Origin: Azorinus chamasolen | Taxonomy: Eukaryota; Mollusca; Bivalvia; Cardiida; Solecurtidae | Direction: 5' to 3' | Length of the DNA: 64,000 nucleotides | Assembly (NCBI GenBank): GCA_963576725.1 | Contig: OY755244.1 | Coordinates: 31,190,006 to 31,254,005, forward strand | Part shown: in pieces, positions 10,383 through 60,373 of the stretch | Numbering within the stretch: the first letter of the stretch is position 1 | Layout: every line of letters begins with the position of its first letter | The notes under the pieces: generated by a model | What the model saw: the letters and a program-made list of their open reading frames with translations, nothing else | Databases searched by the model: none | What the model was told of the DNA's origin: nothing | Translations under genes and position numbers: made by a program

Positions 10383-11363
10383 AATCTTGGATCATCCAAG
10401 AACAGATATAAAGCCCAAGAAACCGAAACCGGAGTACATGTCAATAACATTATATCCAGCCTACCAGTTAACACAGTTGTGGCTTTCACCGATGGCTCAT
10501 GGCGAGGTAACCCATGCCCATGTGGAGCAGGTTCTTGCCTTTTTCTACCCTACGATGAGTGCGTAGAGCTGAAACAACCAGTCAGTAAAATGGCATCCAT
10601 TCTTGTGAGTGAATTGGTGGCAATTAAGATCACTCTGCAAGCAGTGCTTGGTGAATTGAAGAAAAGAGAAATTAGAAATCTTCAAATACTGTCAGATAGC
10701 CAAACAGCAATAGGGACCTTGACCTTGGGTTGGGATTGAAAAACACACACTTCATTGCTCTCAGAAACAACGTTTCTTTGGAACCAGCTAAGAGATAAGA
10801 GGGTTACCATAAACCTTGACTGGACACCAGGTCATGCAAACATAGAGGGCAATGAAAGAGCAGACAAGCTTGCAAAGGAGGCAGCCCTAGATGCAGAAAA
10901 AATGGACAAAGACGCCTCACAGCCAATCTCTCAGACAGATATAAAGGATGCTACCAAGAAGATGGCCTTGCTAAAATGGCAGTGAAGGTGGGACTTATCT
11001 GAAAAGGGCAGACAGCTACATGAACTGAAACAAAACATAGGCAAGAAGGAGCTAGACTTCAAACACTGTACAAACCAGAAGACACTGTTGCAGCTTCAGA
11101 ATGGCCACTGTAGAGTTAAAGATCATTTATATAGAGTTGGACTGTCTGAGAGTGCTGGCTGTGAGTGTGGGATGGTCGAAACTATTGAACACGTCTTGCT
11201 AGACTGCACCCTATATGAAGCCCTTAGAGAAAAAATGATCAGATACATCACACTTGGAACGGACCTAACAAGAAACCAAATCACAGCCCAAATTCTGTTG
11301 AGATCGGATGAGACTGAGACACAGAGAGACCAATCGTCAACAAAGAAATTGATGACTTCCTAA
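10383..11363 (+). pseudogene. RNase H and C-terminal remnant of a LINE polyprotein
   Basis: One reading frame runs from about 10383 to 11363 with two TGA stops (10737-10739 and 10983-10985). It shows the RNase HI signature: FTDGSWRGNP (first Asp), SELVAIKITLQ (Glu), ILSDSQTAI (second Asp), and TPGHANIEGNERADKLAK (His and last Asp). A downstream HCRVKDHLYRVG and CECGMVETIEHVLLDC region is typical of the segment after RNase H in such elements. The second stop reads CAG TGA AGG, compatible with C-to-T decay of a CGA codon. The glycine expected in NPGPCG is Cys here. The gene is dead. Confidence 0.85.
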
Positions 11364-11467
11364 CTGGCACTAAGAGATTTTAAGAAGACGTCACTTCCTA
11401 CAAAGTTAAACATACTGGTCAGTGAGACATTACCTGAGCAATACCTTAGAGAAACGTAGGCCTACCT

Positions 11468-12964
11468 GGGTGATTCTTCAAAAATTTGTAATTTTGCCTA
11501 CAAATTTTTCAAAAACATTTTGCTCATAAAACCGTTTGCTTAACACGTATACCATAACTATGAACTGTCTTTGACTTATAAAGAGTAATGTCCGTGCTGA
11601 TTGTTCAACAGAATTTTTTTTTTTACATTTTATAAATTGCCAATGACCTGAAAATGTCATTACCGCAACGATCTATAATTGGACCTCGTTTTATCTTAAT
11701 ATTTAGTTAAAGGGTGTTTATCGTTCATGATGTGTGTAAATTATGAATATGAATAACGTAATTCTGTTTCTTTTAGTAATACATCTTGCAAAATCAAAAA
11801 TTGTCTCTTAAGGTGATGGAAACAGCTAATTTTTAAGATTTTGATGTATCGAAATTGTCTTCAAAGTGTTACTAAATTTCTTTTAATTAACTAAAAGCAT
11901 GCTTTATACTAGCTTTAGGACTAATTTATCGTAAAAGTATACAGTTCAAACATTTCCATTGCTCAATTTTAAAAAAAATGCCAAAAAATGCCAAAAAATG
12001 AATGAAAAACGTTTCGGTAATGACGTTGCGGTAATGACGTTGCGGTAATGACAGCAAAAAGTAAAGCCAAATGGTACTGAATTTATTCAGAAATATTATT
12101 TATTTTGTTTTTGGATGCAAGTTAAAGTCGTATTTTCACAAAATAGTTGTAAGATACCAAAATAATTAAGGGTTATGTCAGTACCGTAACACAGGCCGTT
12201 TCGGTAATGACCGTTTCGGTAATGACAATTTTGTTTATTTTTCATAATTTCAGGCATTTACCCAGTACATGTTTCAATTATTTTATGCATTTAAGTATCG
12301 TGTACACACAGCGTATACGACAATATCTGTTAACATGAATTTATAGTTCAGCTTGCCTGGTTTGAGGGCGTTACGGTGCTGACGGCCTAAAAACATAATC
12401 AATAGAAATAGATGTTTGGGAGGCCATTTCTTATAATAGAACTGGGATTGCTAATTCGAAGTGTACCCTATAATGACTGCATGGGGAAAACCTTCTGATG
12501 ACGTCAGAAGGGATTTCCCTTAATTTCAAGATAAAATAGGTACAGGCTAAAACACCATACCGTTTCGGTACTGACAGGAAATCGAGGGACAAAAATCAGC
12601 AGCTGAAAAAAGCCACTAAAGATTAAACTAACAGCTATATTTTGTATTCATTCATTCTATGATAATATAATGACATTATCAATAGAGAAAAATTATCAAA
12701 TTTATGATGATTTAAGGTCAAGATATCTCATTCTATTATGTGTTGTATCATGAGGGACATGGGAATTTTGCACCCCCTTTCATATTTCAAACTCGATTCC
12801 AAGAAAATGAACATAAATTCTCACTGGTTATCACTATATTCTCACTAAGGTATGTCATATTAACTAGGCAAAGATAAAATATTCTTATAAAAGTAAATTT
12901 TTATGACTTTTAAATCATGTGAAAGGTGAGGGACAGCATATTACACATTTTTGAAGAATCACCC
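11468..12964. mobile_element. 1.5 kb TIR DNA element, unclassified
   Basis: Terminal inverted repeats GGGTGATTCTTCAAAAAT (11468-11485) and its exact complement (12947-12964) are flanked by ACCT on both sides (11464-11467 and 12965-12968). The element splits the 3' tail of the LINE remnant; removing it plus one ACCT gives a continuous tail. It has no transposase frame, so it is non-autonomous. About nine copies of a GTTDCGGTAMTGAC motif occur in both orientations (about 11659, 12016-12051, 12172, 12196-12226, 12365, 12559). Confidence 0.8.
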
Positions 12965-13006
12965 ACCTGTGAAGTCATTGCGGCCGTATGGCCTAGAACA
13001 ACAACA

Positions 13007-13440
13007 TCAAATCAATTGAACCAGAAGATAAAGAGTTATTGTCCCGACAAGAAAATATAAAAAGGGGAATAACTCCAAAATTATTGATATTCGGGTTATG
13101 GCCCTTGTAGGCTACATGACACTTGGAGCCTCTCATCATGCTTGTTCCATATGTGAAGTTTCAAATCAATTGAACCAGTAGATAAAAAGAGTTCATTGTC
13201 CGGACATGAAAATATGAAAAAGGGGAATAACTCAAAAGATGTTGATGTTACTAGAGTTATGGTCCTTGTGCATGACACTTCATCTCATATCATGCTTGTT
13301 CCATGTGTTAAGTTAAAATGAATTTAGCCTATCCTTGTAGGAGAAATGGCCCGGACACGAAGCGTGACAGACAGACGGAAAGACGGAATCGAGAAAACCT
13401 TATAGTCTCCCAATTACTGGTAACCGGTGGGGGCTATAGA
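13007..13440 (-). repeat. Tandem-unit host repeat, proximal part
   Basis: Two units of about 170 bp (AATCAATTGAACCAG, AAAAAGGGGAATAACTC, CTCTCATCATGCTTGTTCC) are followed by GACAGACAGACGGAAAGACGG and a hairpin ending TGGTAACCGGTGGGGGCTATA. Read on the - strand this begins like the Helitron-like element at 47875: a short GGGG/CCCC hairpin, then a CCGTCTGTCTGTC tract. Confidence 0.55.
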
Positions 13441-13573
13441 TTCATCGTACTGACAGTAGATCTACGAGATAGATTATGAAATTAGACGAACTTGCAGGTC
13501 GACGAAAAGTCCGACAACGTTCACAGTCTAAACTCATATTAAACATAGACTAGATCTACTGTAATGTCTACAG

Positions 13574-13580
13574 TATATAA
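13574..13580 (+). promoter_or_regulatory. Possible TATA box of the USP gene
   Basis: TATATAAG lies 197 bp upstream of the USP start codon, at the left edge of a family A fragment. It is the only TATA-like match seen between 13440 and the ATG. The transcription start is unknown, so this is weak. Confidence 0.2.
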
Positions 13581-13698
13581 GATCTATTCCACAAGCAAAT
13601 TTGGTAGATCCTGATCAAACGGTCCCTACAGGTCCATCTGATCTGATCCACTCAGACGCAAGTGCGTGAAAAGGCATATCTACGTAGTGAAGGTTAGA
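13581..13698 (+). mobile_element. Family A MITE in the USP 5' flank
   Basis: A half copy. The core AGATCCTGATCAAACGGTCC and TCCATCTGATCTGATCCACTC is degraded, and the 3' end reads GCGTGAAAAGGCATATCTACG, then GTGAAGGTTAGA in place of AAAGGGTTAA. It ends 79 bp before the USP ATG. Confidence 0.6.
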
Positions 13699-13776
13699 CG
13701 GCTTTTTCCAAATGTGAGTCCTTTTCAGTAGTTATTTTCTTTCCGGTGATTTCGTAACCGGTCATTCTAGAAGAAA

Positions 13777-53422
<39,646 letters not shown>

Positions 53423-54050
53423 CTGTTGACTTCACATAGGCAGATTTAAATCTAATTTATTTTAAGTGTTATATGCCCACCATCCACAGAATTAGTGGTA
53501 GAGTTGAAAGTGAGGAGTATTAAGGAAATTTAAGTGAAACTTTTTCTGGTGCTCACAGAGCAATAGATAAAGGTGTGTATTCAAATACTAAAATTGTCGT
53601 GAGCGATTCCAAAAAGTGGTCACAACATAGGGTTTGGTAGAGAAATAAATGAGCAATTCTTGAAAATGTTTTAATACCTGCATCTTGTCTGATCGTGATT
53701 CATTAGAATCACTTCTGTGAGACATTTCTAATGGGGTACAAGCAAGGTAGGGTTTGGAGACTGAGATTAGTACACCTCTTGTCTACTGCTCAGGTTTTAT
53801 TAGCTTTGTCTAAGAATAGAACATGAGCTGTTGTCATAACCCCGGCCTTCACTTTGTCGTCAGCATCTTTGTTGTCTGGAAACTTTAACGTTGGCTCTTC
53901 ATTTAAATCTTATGAAACTTGACACATTGTTTCACCGTCACAAGGGCTACAATCAAATAGACTAGCATTGGCACCCACATGTGATGCTCTTGTTACTGTT
54001 AGACCTCCAGATAATGGGAACATTGTAGATCTGAAAACCAGATATAATAC
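53423..54050 (+). other. USP 3' UTR and flank
   Basis: The first AATAAA after the stop (53644-53649) lies inside a family I hairpin half (AAAGTGGTCACAACATAGGG). The next clear one is distant, so the 3' end cannot be fixed. No further exon is seen. Confidence 0.4.
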
Positions 54051-54053
54051 GTA

Positions 54054-54240
54054 CAGTAAAACCCCTAAAAACCGGACATTGAATTTAGTAAAAATATCTG
54101 TCTTGGAGACAGGTGGCAGTTTATTGCAGGGTTAAAGTCATGCAGAAAGCTCATGTAGGAGCTTTCTGTATGACTTTCAACCTGCATTAAGCAGTCATCT
54201 GCCTAAAAGTACCTTAATTCTTCTTTTAGAATTCCAGTTC
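54054..54240. mobile_element. Family F MITE, right end decayed
   Basis: TA then CAGTAAAACCCCTAAAAAC at the left. The hairpin GTCATGCAGAAAGCTC with GAGCTTTCTGTATGAC; the right terminus is TTCTTTTAGAATTCC. Confidence 0.65.
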
Positions 54241-54361
54241 TGAGTTCTTTTACTATATAATTAAAAAAAAATCAAAAATACCTCGTTTATAATCTCCACA
54301 ACCCCCTATGGTGTGACCAGTGTAGGTAATCGTAGGCTTGCATTAGCAGTGAAAGAGTTAT

Positions 54362-54614
54362 CTTAGCCCTTTACCTGTTCAATATTCATGAAAGAAATAA
54401 TGACTCCATGAATATTGATTTATAGCTGAAAATGTCAAATGTACAATTTTTAATGGAATTTTTTGTTCTGACAAAAACTGTAGAATCAGATCTATATCAT
54501 GACATAAGCAAACAGAGCAGACCCTGATCAAACGGCTCCTACAGGAGCTAACTGACCTGGGTCTAACCTGTTTACAAAGGCATGATAAGGCCTCTCTATG
54601 AAGGAAAGTGTTAA
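54362..54614 (+). mobile_element. Family A TTAA MITE
   Basis: TTAGCCCTTTACCTGTTC starts it. The core CAGACCCTGATCAAACGG and CTAACTGACCTGGGTCTAAC surrounds GCTCCTACAGGAGC. The end GGAAAGTGTTAA is at 54611-54614. Confidence 0.75.
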
Positions 54615-54771
54615 AATGGGGAAATTATAAAATCTTGTTTCAAAATAATTAACTAGCTCCATTTACCTTGAATCCAGATCTTGATCATCTAGATGTGTAT
54701 CTGAGGCACAGGTAAGATGTGTAAATTAAAACATTACCAAAATTAGCTCATTTATTTCTCCACCAAATCGT

Positions 54772-55001
54772 TTAACCCTTTCCTCCATAGGCTATTTTTA
54801 GATCCAACCACTTTGAATAAATCTACCGAAAAGGAGCATTAACTAGAGAAAAGGATTTTTTTTAGAATTTTGTAGTTTGAAACCATTGTGATAAATAGAG
54901 CATTTGTTCCTATTGGAGCAAATGCTCTATTTATCACATTGATTTCAACAGGTGATTTTTACAGAGGCATAGAAAGGCCTATTTATGGAGGAAAGGGTTA
55001 A
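54772..55001 (+). mobile_element. Family D TTAA MITE, complete
   Basis: TTAA at 54772-54775 and 54998-55001, 230 bp. The hairpin GATAAATAGAGCATTTG and GCAAATGCTCTATTTATC surrounds TTCCTATTGGAG. The left half has ACCGAAAAGGAGCATTAACT. Confidence 0.9.
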
Positions 55002-55221
55002 AAAATCTTATGACCACTTTGAGATATTGTCTCAAAAGGTCACAACGTTGGGGTTTGTTGAGAAATAACGTTTTTAGTACATGTATTTGAAAACATACCT
55101 TTATATGTTGCGCTGGTGTATGTTTGAACGGAAAATCATATAGAGGGTGATATTCTGTGCCCAAAATGGGGCATTTGATAATTGTCATTTATGTTTTGTT
55201 TCTTTGTTCTTTCTTATTCTT

Positions 55222-55464
55222 TTAACCCTTTACCTCATGAATATTCATGTAAGAAGTAATGACATCATGTATATTTACTACCTGAAGTTTGATAATGGCA
55301 TATGAACACGGGATATTTGACTGTAACAGAAATGTTATGTGTTATAGAATCATATCTATGTATTTCCATAAGCAGACAGAGTAAACCCTGATCAGACTGC
55401 TCCTGCCATAACTGTCTGATCTGGATATGCTCTGTTAAAATGTATCTATCAGGTAACGGGTTAA
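55222..55464 (+). mobile_element. Family A TTAA MITE, complete length
   Basis: TTAA at 55222-55225 and 55461-55464, 243 bp. The core AAACCCTGATCAGACTG and CTGTCTGATCTGGATATGC has a changed loop (CTCCTGCCATAA). Confidence 0.8.
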
Positions 55465-55693
55465 TGATTGATAAAGTGTAGCATTCTTGGCACAGCATTG
55501 CCACACAGATATATGTCTACATACCCCTTGAACATGAAGTTCAAAAGGAGCTTAAAGAAGACAGTTTTGTTCTAGATAGAAAGCTGTGCCATTTTGATTC
55601 ATAGAATTAAAAGTATGTTCTTGATTCAAAAGATTAAATGTATATTTTATGTCTGCAAACAGGTATGGAAGATCCGACTAAAATGTTTGCTTT

Positions 55694-56017
55694 TAGCCCT
55701 TTGCCAGATAGAGATGCCTTTGCAAATAGAGTAGACCCTGATCAGATGGTTCCAGTAGGATCCGTCTGATCAGGGTCTGCTTATGGAATTATTTAGATAT
55801 GATTCTAGTTTCCGGGCCTGGAATTTTTTTTATTTTTTCATATGTCATAATAAGAATCTGATCTTATTATTATATACAGTAAACCCCCTCTAAACTGGAA
55901 TTCTAGTAGAGAAGAATTTAGATACAGAAAGCCCCTGGATGTCCGATTTAGAGGGATTTTACTGTATAAGAAGTTTTTTTGGATTTTTTTTAATAAATAT
56001 TCATGAGGTAAAGTGTT
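55694..56017 (-). mobile_element. Family A MITE split by a short TA MITE
   Basis: TTTTAGCCCTTTGCCAG, then AGTAGACCCTGATCAGATGG and CCGTCTGATCAGGGTCTGC. A TA-flanked insert at 55877-55964 lies in its right half. The end is CATGAGGTAAAGTGTTAC. Confidence 0.65.
55877..55964. mobile_element. 88-bp TA MITE, minimal F relative
   Basis: TA at 55875-55876 and 55965-55966. The ends CAGTAAACCCCCTCTAAACT and TTTAGAGGGATTTTACTG. It lacks the central hairpin, so it is an internal deletion. It shares AGTAGAGAAGAATTTA with the 2564-2763 copy. Confidence 0.75.
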
Positions 56018-56134
56018 ACTGGATGATTATGACACCGTTAATTAGGCTTTTGTTTGAAGAATTTTCTATTCAGATTATTTTACATCGAATCTACTTTCTA
56101 GAAATGTGTTACAATGATATATAATATTGAAGAT

Positions 56135-56375
56135 TTAACCCTTTATGCCATGAATAATTGTGCAAGAAATAATGACATAATGAATATTTGCTAATTATTT
56201 ATCATGCTGTATGAACATGTGTTATTTTTGTCATGGCACAAACTGCATCAGCAGATTTATATAATTCCACAAGCAAACAGAGCAGACCGTGATCAGGTGG
56301 CTCCTATAGGAGCTGTCCATCTCGGTCTATTCTGATTGCAAAGAAAAGAAAGGCATCTTTATGAGGTCATGGGTT
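56135..56375 (+). mobile_element. Family A TTAA MITE
   Basis: TTAA at 56135-56138. The core CAGACCGTGATCAGGTGG and GAGCTGTCCATCTCGG around GCTCCTATAGGAGC. The right end is decayed (ATGAGGTCATGGGTTTAG). Confidence 0.7.
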
Positions 56376-56651
56376 TAGTTTTGTTCTTGGATCTCTTAAA
56401 AATGGTTTTTGAATCAGCCAATGGGAGAAATTTGTTATTTATTGTTTTTGTTTAATTTACTACATATTTGATTTAGCTCTTCATTTCCACTCAAAGCAAT
56501 AGATTTTCAAGGCACCTAATGAACAATTTACTGATTTCAATGTTGAATTTTGAGAGTGGAATGTTCGATCATTGTTTAGACATTGGTTTCTCATGAAAAA
56601 GGAAGTTTGCCAAAAAGAATGCAGACAGTGCAACCTTGTCAGGCAGCTCCT

Positions 56652-56893
56652 TTAACACTTTACTCCATAAATATGCATTTAACACCTTTGAAAACAGAGA
56701 CCCAGGTCAGGCGGCTCCTATAGGACCTGTCTGATCAGTGTTTAGGCTCTGTTTGCTAATGAAATGATATAGAACGGTCTACAGCTTCTACTTTTGCCAC
56801 AAACTTACTGTACTTATATGCCATTATGAATATTCAGGTAATTGATATTCATGATGTGTTTCTTACAGGAATACTCAAGCAGTAAAGGGTTAA
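56652..56893 (-). mobile_element. Family A TTAA MITE, complete length
   Basis: TTAA at 56652-56655 and 56890-56893, 242 bp. The first arm is shortened (AAAACAGAGACCCAGGTCAG); the centre is GCTCCTATAGGACC. Confidence 0.8.
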
Positions 56894-56899
56894 GAGACC

Positions 56900-57085
56900 C
56901 CTGGGTCCATGCTTATAAAGCTTTTTAGTTGAGTCTGAGTTCGTTCTCAAGCTTTTGATTGGTCAGAGTTGAGTTCTCAAGCTTTTGATTGATCAGATTT
57001 GGCTCAAATCTGACCAATCAGACACTTGAGAACGAACTCAGACTCAACTAAAAGTTTTATAAGCATGGATCCAGATCTGGATCTG
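56900..57085. repeat. Family G long palindrome
   Basis: TTATAAAGCTTTTTAGTTGA and TCAACTAAAAGTTTTATAAG are the outer arms; TTTTGATTGGTCAGA and TCTGACCAATCAGAC are inside. The left arm has a duplicated GAGTTCTCAAGCTTTTGATT segment. Confidence 0.7.
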
Positions 57086-57825
57086 TGTTGTGTGCAAAAT
57101 TCCATTTGTCTCATTTCCCACATGTAGGCAAACATTGTTATTTATTTATTAACTTTTTATAAGCAACGCTATACAAAGGTGTGCAGTTATTTCATATAGT
57201 TAAACAGCTTGGAACTTTTAAAGAATCAAAGCATATCTGGACTTTATATACCTTTTCACATTCTGTAAAACATGTCTCAAATGACCATTACAGGAATATT
57301 AAACAAGGAAAGGGTTAAAACAGGTTTTGCAATTGATATCCATGTTTATTCAAACACATTATATATGAACAACAGATCACAGGAAAGGAATATTTTTATC
57401 TCCATATGTATCTCCTCATTGCACAACATTCTTGTAAATTCTCATGTGTTTGATATCTCTTCTATTGTCATAGATGATGCAGGGTGCGTGCTTTCGTATA
57501 GTATTACTATTATTACACAACATAATCTTGTTATTTATTGAATAAGAGTGACTATTCTGTATCCAATTAAGTTTTATACTGAGACCATGTTTTATATGTT
57601 TTGTGACAAAACATTGTATATAGCATTTCTCATTGTTTGATAGATTGCTTAAAAATTCATTTACCAGAGCTTTCATGAATATATTACCTATAAAGGTTTA
57701 TATTTATCGTAAAGAAAACAACTGCTCGAAAAGTAAGCTGTAATATTGCATGAATAGTAGAAACATGTATATATAGTGTTCACCATGTCAGAGCAATAAA
57801 AGGAGTACATGTATTAAACCCTGTT
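57086..57825. other. No gene or element recognised
   Basis: AT-rich sequence. Overlapping open frames of 86-89 codons on both strands (57272-57676) lack any known motif. Confidence 0.4.
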
Positions 57826-57828
57826 AAT

Positions 57829-58012
57829 GCAGGGAAAGTGCAAACCGTGTAGACACAGATCAGAGGACTCCTAGAGGAGCCCTCTGGTCAGGGTCTGCAC
57901 TGTTTGTCATTTAAAATCCTCTAGTAAATTCAAGTCTTTCATACTGAATGGACTTTATAGTTAATAAACTGATGGGACATTCCATTTATAGTATTCAGTA
58001 TTGAAAGGGTAG
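57829..58012 (+). mobile_element. Family E TTAA MITE, degraded
   Basis: CAAACCGTGTAGACACAGATC with GGTCAGGGTCTGCACTGTTTG around GACTCCTAGAGGAGCC. The tail reads TTGAAAGGGTAGG, so the TTAA is lost. Confidence 0.55.
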
Positions 58013-58189
58013 GAGGTCTAGGAACACTATATACTGCATACTGTGTGCCAAATCCTATCTTGTTGGTTCTCTTTAAGATTGGCTGTCAGAGAAATAAGAG
58101 ATAAGTGTAGATCAGTACCTGTCTTATCTACAGCACTGCTATTTGATCTTTATGATTACAAGTGATAAACATGATAACCTGTAGTTTGT

Positions 58190-58374
58190 TAACACTTTAC
58201 TCCAGGAATACACCTTTCTACGGCTTTGCAAACAGAGTAGACCCTGATCAGACGGCTCCTATTTGCTTATGGAATTATACAGGGATCTGGTTGTACATTT
58301 TCTGCCATTATCTGCAATGCCCCTTTTCATGATGCCATTATTTTCAGCTAATTGATATTCATAGTCGATATTTG
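58190..58374 (-). mobile_element. Family A MITE, partial
   Basis: GTTAACACTTTACTCCAGG and AGTAGACCCTGATCAGACGG. The second core arm is deleted after CTCCTATTTGC. Confidence 0.6.
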
Positions 58375-58611
58375 TTAACCCTTTACTTCATGAATACGCC
58401 TTTCTACTCCTTTGCAAACAGGGTAGACCCAGATCAGAGGGCTCCTGTTCTGATTAAGGTCTGATCAATTTGCTTATGAAATAACATAGATGTGATTCTA
58501 CAGTTTCTGCCATGTCCAAAAATTCCTGTGTTCATGTGCTTTTATAAGAGTTAATCTAATATTCATGATGTCATTATTTCTTACATGAATATTCATGGAG
58601 TAAAGAGTTAA
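58375..58611 (-). mobile_element. Family A TTAA MITE, complete length
   Basis: TTAA at 58375-58378 and 58608-58611, 237 bp. The core CCCAGATCAGAGGG is followed by a decayed second arm (TTCTGATTAAGGTCTGATC). Confidence 0.8.
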
Positions 58612-58830
58612 ATGAATATTTATAAGGGTAATGGTTAATATTTTAAGCGAACACAAAAGCTATCAACAGCAGAGAAACATCAAGAATGTGCCTCAGCTGG
58701 CTGACTATCTGTATCTATTGGATTCCATATACATGAGTTATGTATGTCTAAGGTTTTGACATTGATTGGTTTGCAGTACAGTAAAAACTCTCTACGATGA
58801 CCTATAAAAAGAGGTCTATGTATGGGTCGT

Positions 58831-59059
58831 TTAACCCTTTCCTCCGTATGCTATTTTTAGACCCAACCTCTTTGAATAAATCTACCGAAAAGGAGCATTA
58901 ACTAGAGAAAAGGAAAATTTTAGAATTTTGTATTTTGAAACCATTGTGATAAATAGAGCATTTGCTCCTATAGTAGCAAATGCTCTGTTTATCACAATGG
59001 TTTAAACAGGTGATATTTATAGAGGTGTAGAAAGGTGTATTTATGGAGGAAAGGGTTAA
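58831..59059 (+). mobile_element. Family D TTAA MITE, complete
   Basis: TTAA at 58831-58834 and 59056-59059, 229 bp. The hairpin AATAGAGCATTTGCTCC and AGCAAATGCTCTGTTTATC has a single mismatch. It is flanked on the right by family F sequence. Confidence 0.9.
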
Positions 59060-59350
59060 GGCAGGTGGCAGTTTAATGCATAACACAAGTAATGCAGAAA
59101 GCTCCTATACTTTCTTTATGCATTAACCCTTTACTCCAAAGATACACATTTTAACTCCTTTGGAACCATCTTATCAGGGTCTGCTCTGTTTGCTTACGAA
59201 ATAATACATGTACAAATCTGACTAGTTTCTGCCATGCCCAAAATTTATTGTGCTTATATGCCATTATTAAAATTAATCTAATTGATTTTAATGATACCAG
59301 TATTTTTTTCATGAAAGTTCATGGAATAAAGGGTTAAGCGACGATCTGCC
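59060..59350. mobile_element. Family F fragment carrying an A insertion
   Basis: GGTGGCAGTTTAATGCATAAC and CAGAAAGCTCC, then TTTATGCATTAA, where a family A element begins (59123). After it, TTAAGCG and GGGAGCTTTCTGCATTACTT resume F. Confidence 0.6.
59123..59337 (-). mobile_element. Family A TTAA MITE inserted in F
   Basis: TTAA at 59123-59126 and 59334-59337 in the host string GCA-TTAA-GC. The first core arm is deleted (CTTTGGAACCATCTTATCAG). The right end is GGAATAAAGGGTTAA. Confidence 0.8.
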
Positions 59351-59535
59351 CATGGGAGCTTTCTGCATTACTTTCTTTCTGCATTAAGCACCCAGCTACC
59401 CATAGGTGCTTTCTGCATTACTTTTATTCTGCATTGAGCACCCAGCTACCCATAGGTGCTTTCTGCATTACTTTTATTCTGCATTAAGCACCCAGCTACC
59501 CATAGGTGCTTTCTGCATTACTTTTATTCTGCACT
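59351..59535. repeat. 50-bp minisatellite derived from an F hairpin arm
   Basis: Copies start at 59351, 59401, 59451 and 59501 (last partial). Each has CATAGGTGCTTTCTGCATTA and CTTTTATTCTGCATTAAGCA, plus CCCAGCTACC. The first copy (CATGGGAGCT, CTTTCTTTCT) is the most F-like. Confidence 0.9.
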
Positions 59536-59603
59536 TGAAGATCTGTTCATTCCTCCAGTGTTCGCTATAGAGATATTCTAATGTGCTTATGTATTGTACT
59601 TTA

Positions 59604-60048
59604 TTAACCCCTTACTTCATGAATATTCATGTAAGAAATAATGACGTGAATATCGGATGATTTTTTTATAATGGTAAATGAACACCGGGAAATATTGGCC
59701 ATGGCTGCAACTGTAGAATCAGATCTATATTATTACATAAGCAGACCTTAACCCTTACAGTGCGGGACCAGAGTCACTAATGTCCTTTGCAAACAGTGTA
59801 GACCCAGATGAGAGGGCTCCTAGCGGAGCCCTCTCATCAGGGTCTACACTGTTTGTCATGTTACACTTTTCTTTAGAAAACATCCCTAAATATTCACTAT
59901 AAGCTTGACCTATTTGAATTTTGGAAGAGTCCATTTGAAAATTCAGCGTTGTAAGGGTTAATTAGACGGCTCCTACAGGAGCGGTCTAATCCAGGTCTAC
60001 TCTGTTTGCAAAAGCGTTAAAAGGCATATATATGGTGTAAAGGGTTAA
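59604..60048 (+). mobile_element. Family A TTAA MITE interrupted by family E
   Basis: TTAA at 59604-59607 and 60045-60048. The A sequence breaks at AAGCAGACC and resumes ATTAGACGGCTCC after the E element. The host TTAA is duplicated around it. Confidence 0.85.
59748..59961 (+). mobile_element. Family E TTAA MITE, complete, nested in A
   Basis: TTAA at 59748-59751 and 59958-59961, 214 bp. The ends are CCCTTACAGTGCGGGAC and CGTTGTAAGGG. The hairpin AGACCCAGATGAGAGGG and CCCTCTCATCAGGGTCTAC surrounds GCTCCTAGCGGAGC. Confidence 0.9.
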
Positions 60049-60373
60049 GATGATATTTCCTATGGAAATAGCCTGTAGATATATTGTTAATGTTGACTAC
60101 ATGATGTATGTAGTGAAATTAATTCTTAGCTGAGGTGTGTACGCCAATAAATTGTAATCTTCTTTGTATAAGTTTTGTGATTATGGAATAGTGCTAATAT
60201 TTTGAGTAATTTAACTTTCTGAATGTTCTATTTTGTTAATTGTAATAAAGCCCTAAGTTTCTAATATAGTTTATTGCTAGGAAGTTACAAGTTAAATATA
60301 ATACGTCAATAGAGACCAAATATGACTGATTTTGATTGTCGCAGGAATGGAAAAAATCTACATTCTGTATATA

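Larger units (their letters stand above)
10358..13006 (+). mobile_element. 5'-truncated non-LTR retrotransposon, interrupted
   Basis: Only the 3' part of a LINE-type element remains. It holds a decayed RNase H plus C-terminal region (10383-11363), a short 3' tail, and an ending GGCCGTATGGCCTAGAACAA. TCAAA occurs on both sides (10353-10357 and 13007-13011), consistent with a short target duplication in the host repeat. The tail is split by the TIR element 11468-12964. The element lacks its endonuclease and reverse transcriptase, so it cannot move autonomously. Confidence 0.75.

Noticed and set aside
57272..57676. Overlapping frames on both strands as a gene downstream of USP
   Set aside because: AT-rich chance frames without domains, signal peptide or splice structure.
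59351..59535. CRISPR-like array because of regular repeats
   Set aside because: The genome is eukaryotic and the repeats are contiguous without unique spacers; this is a minisatellite.
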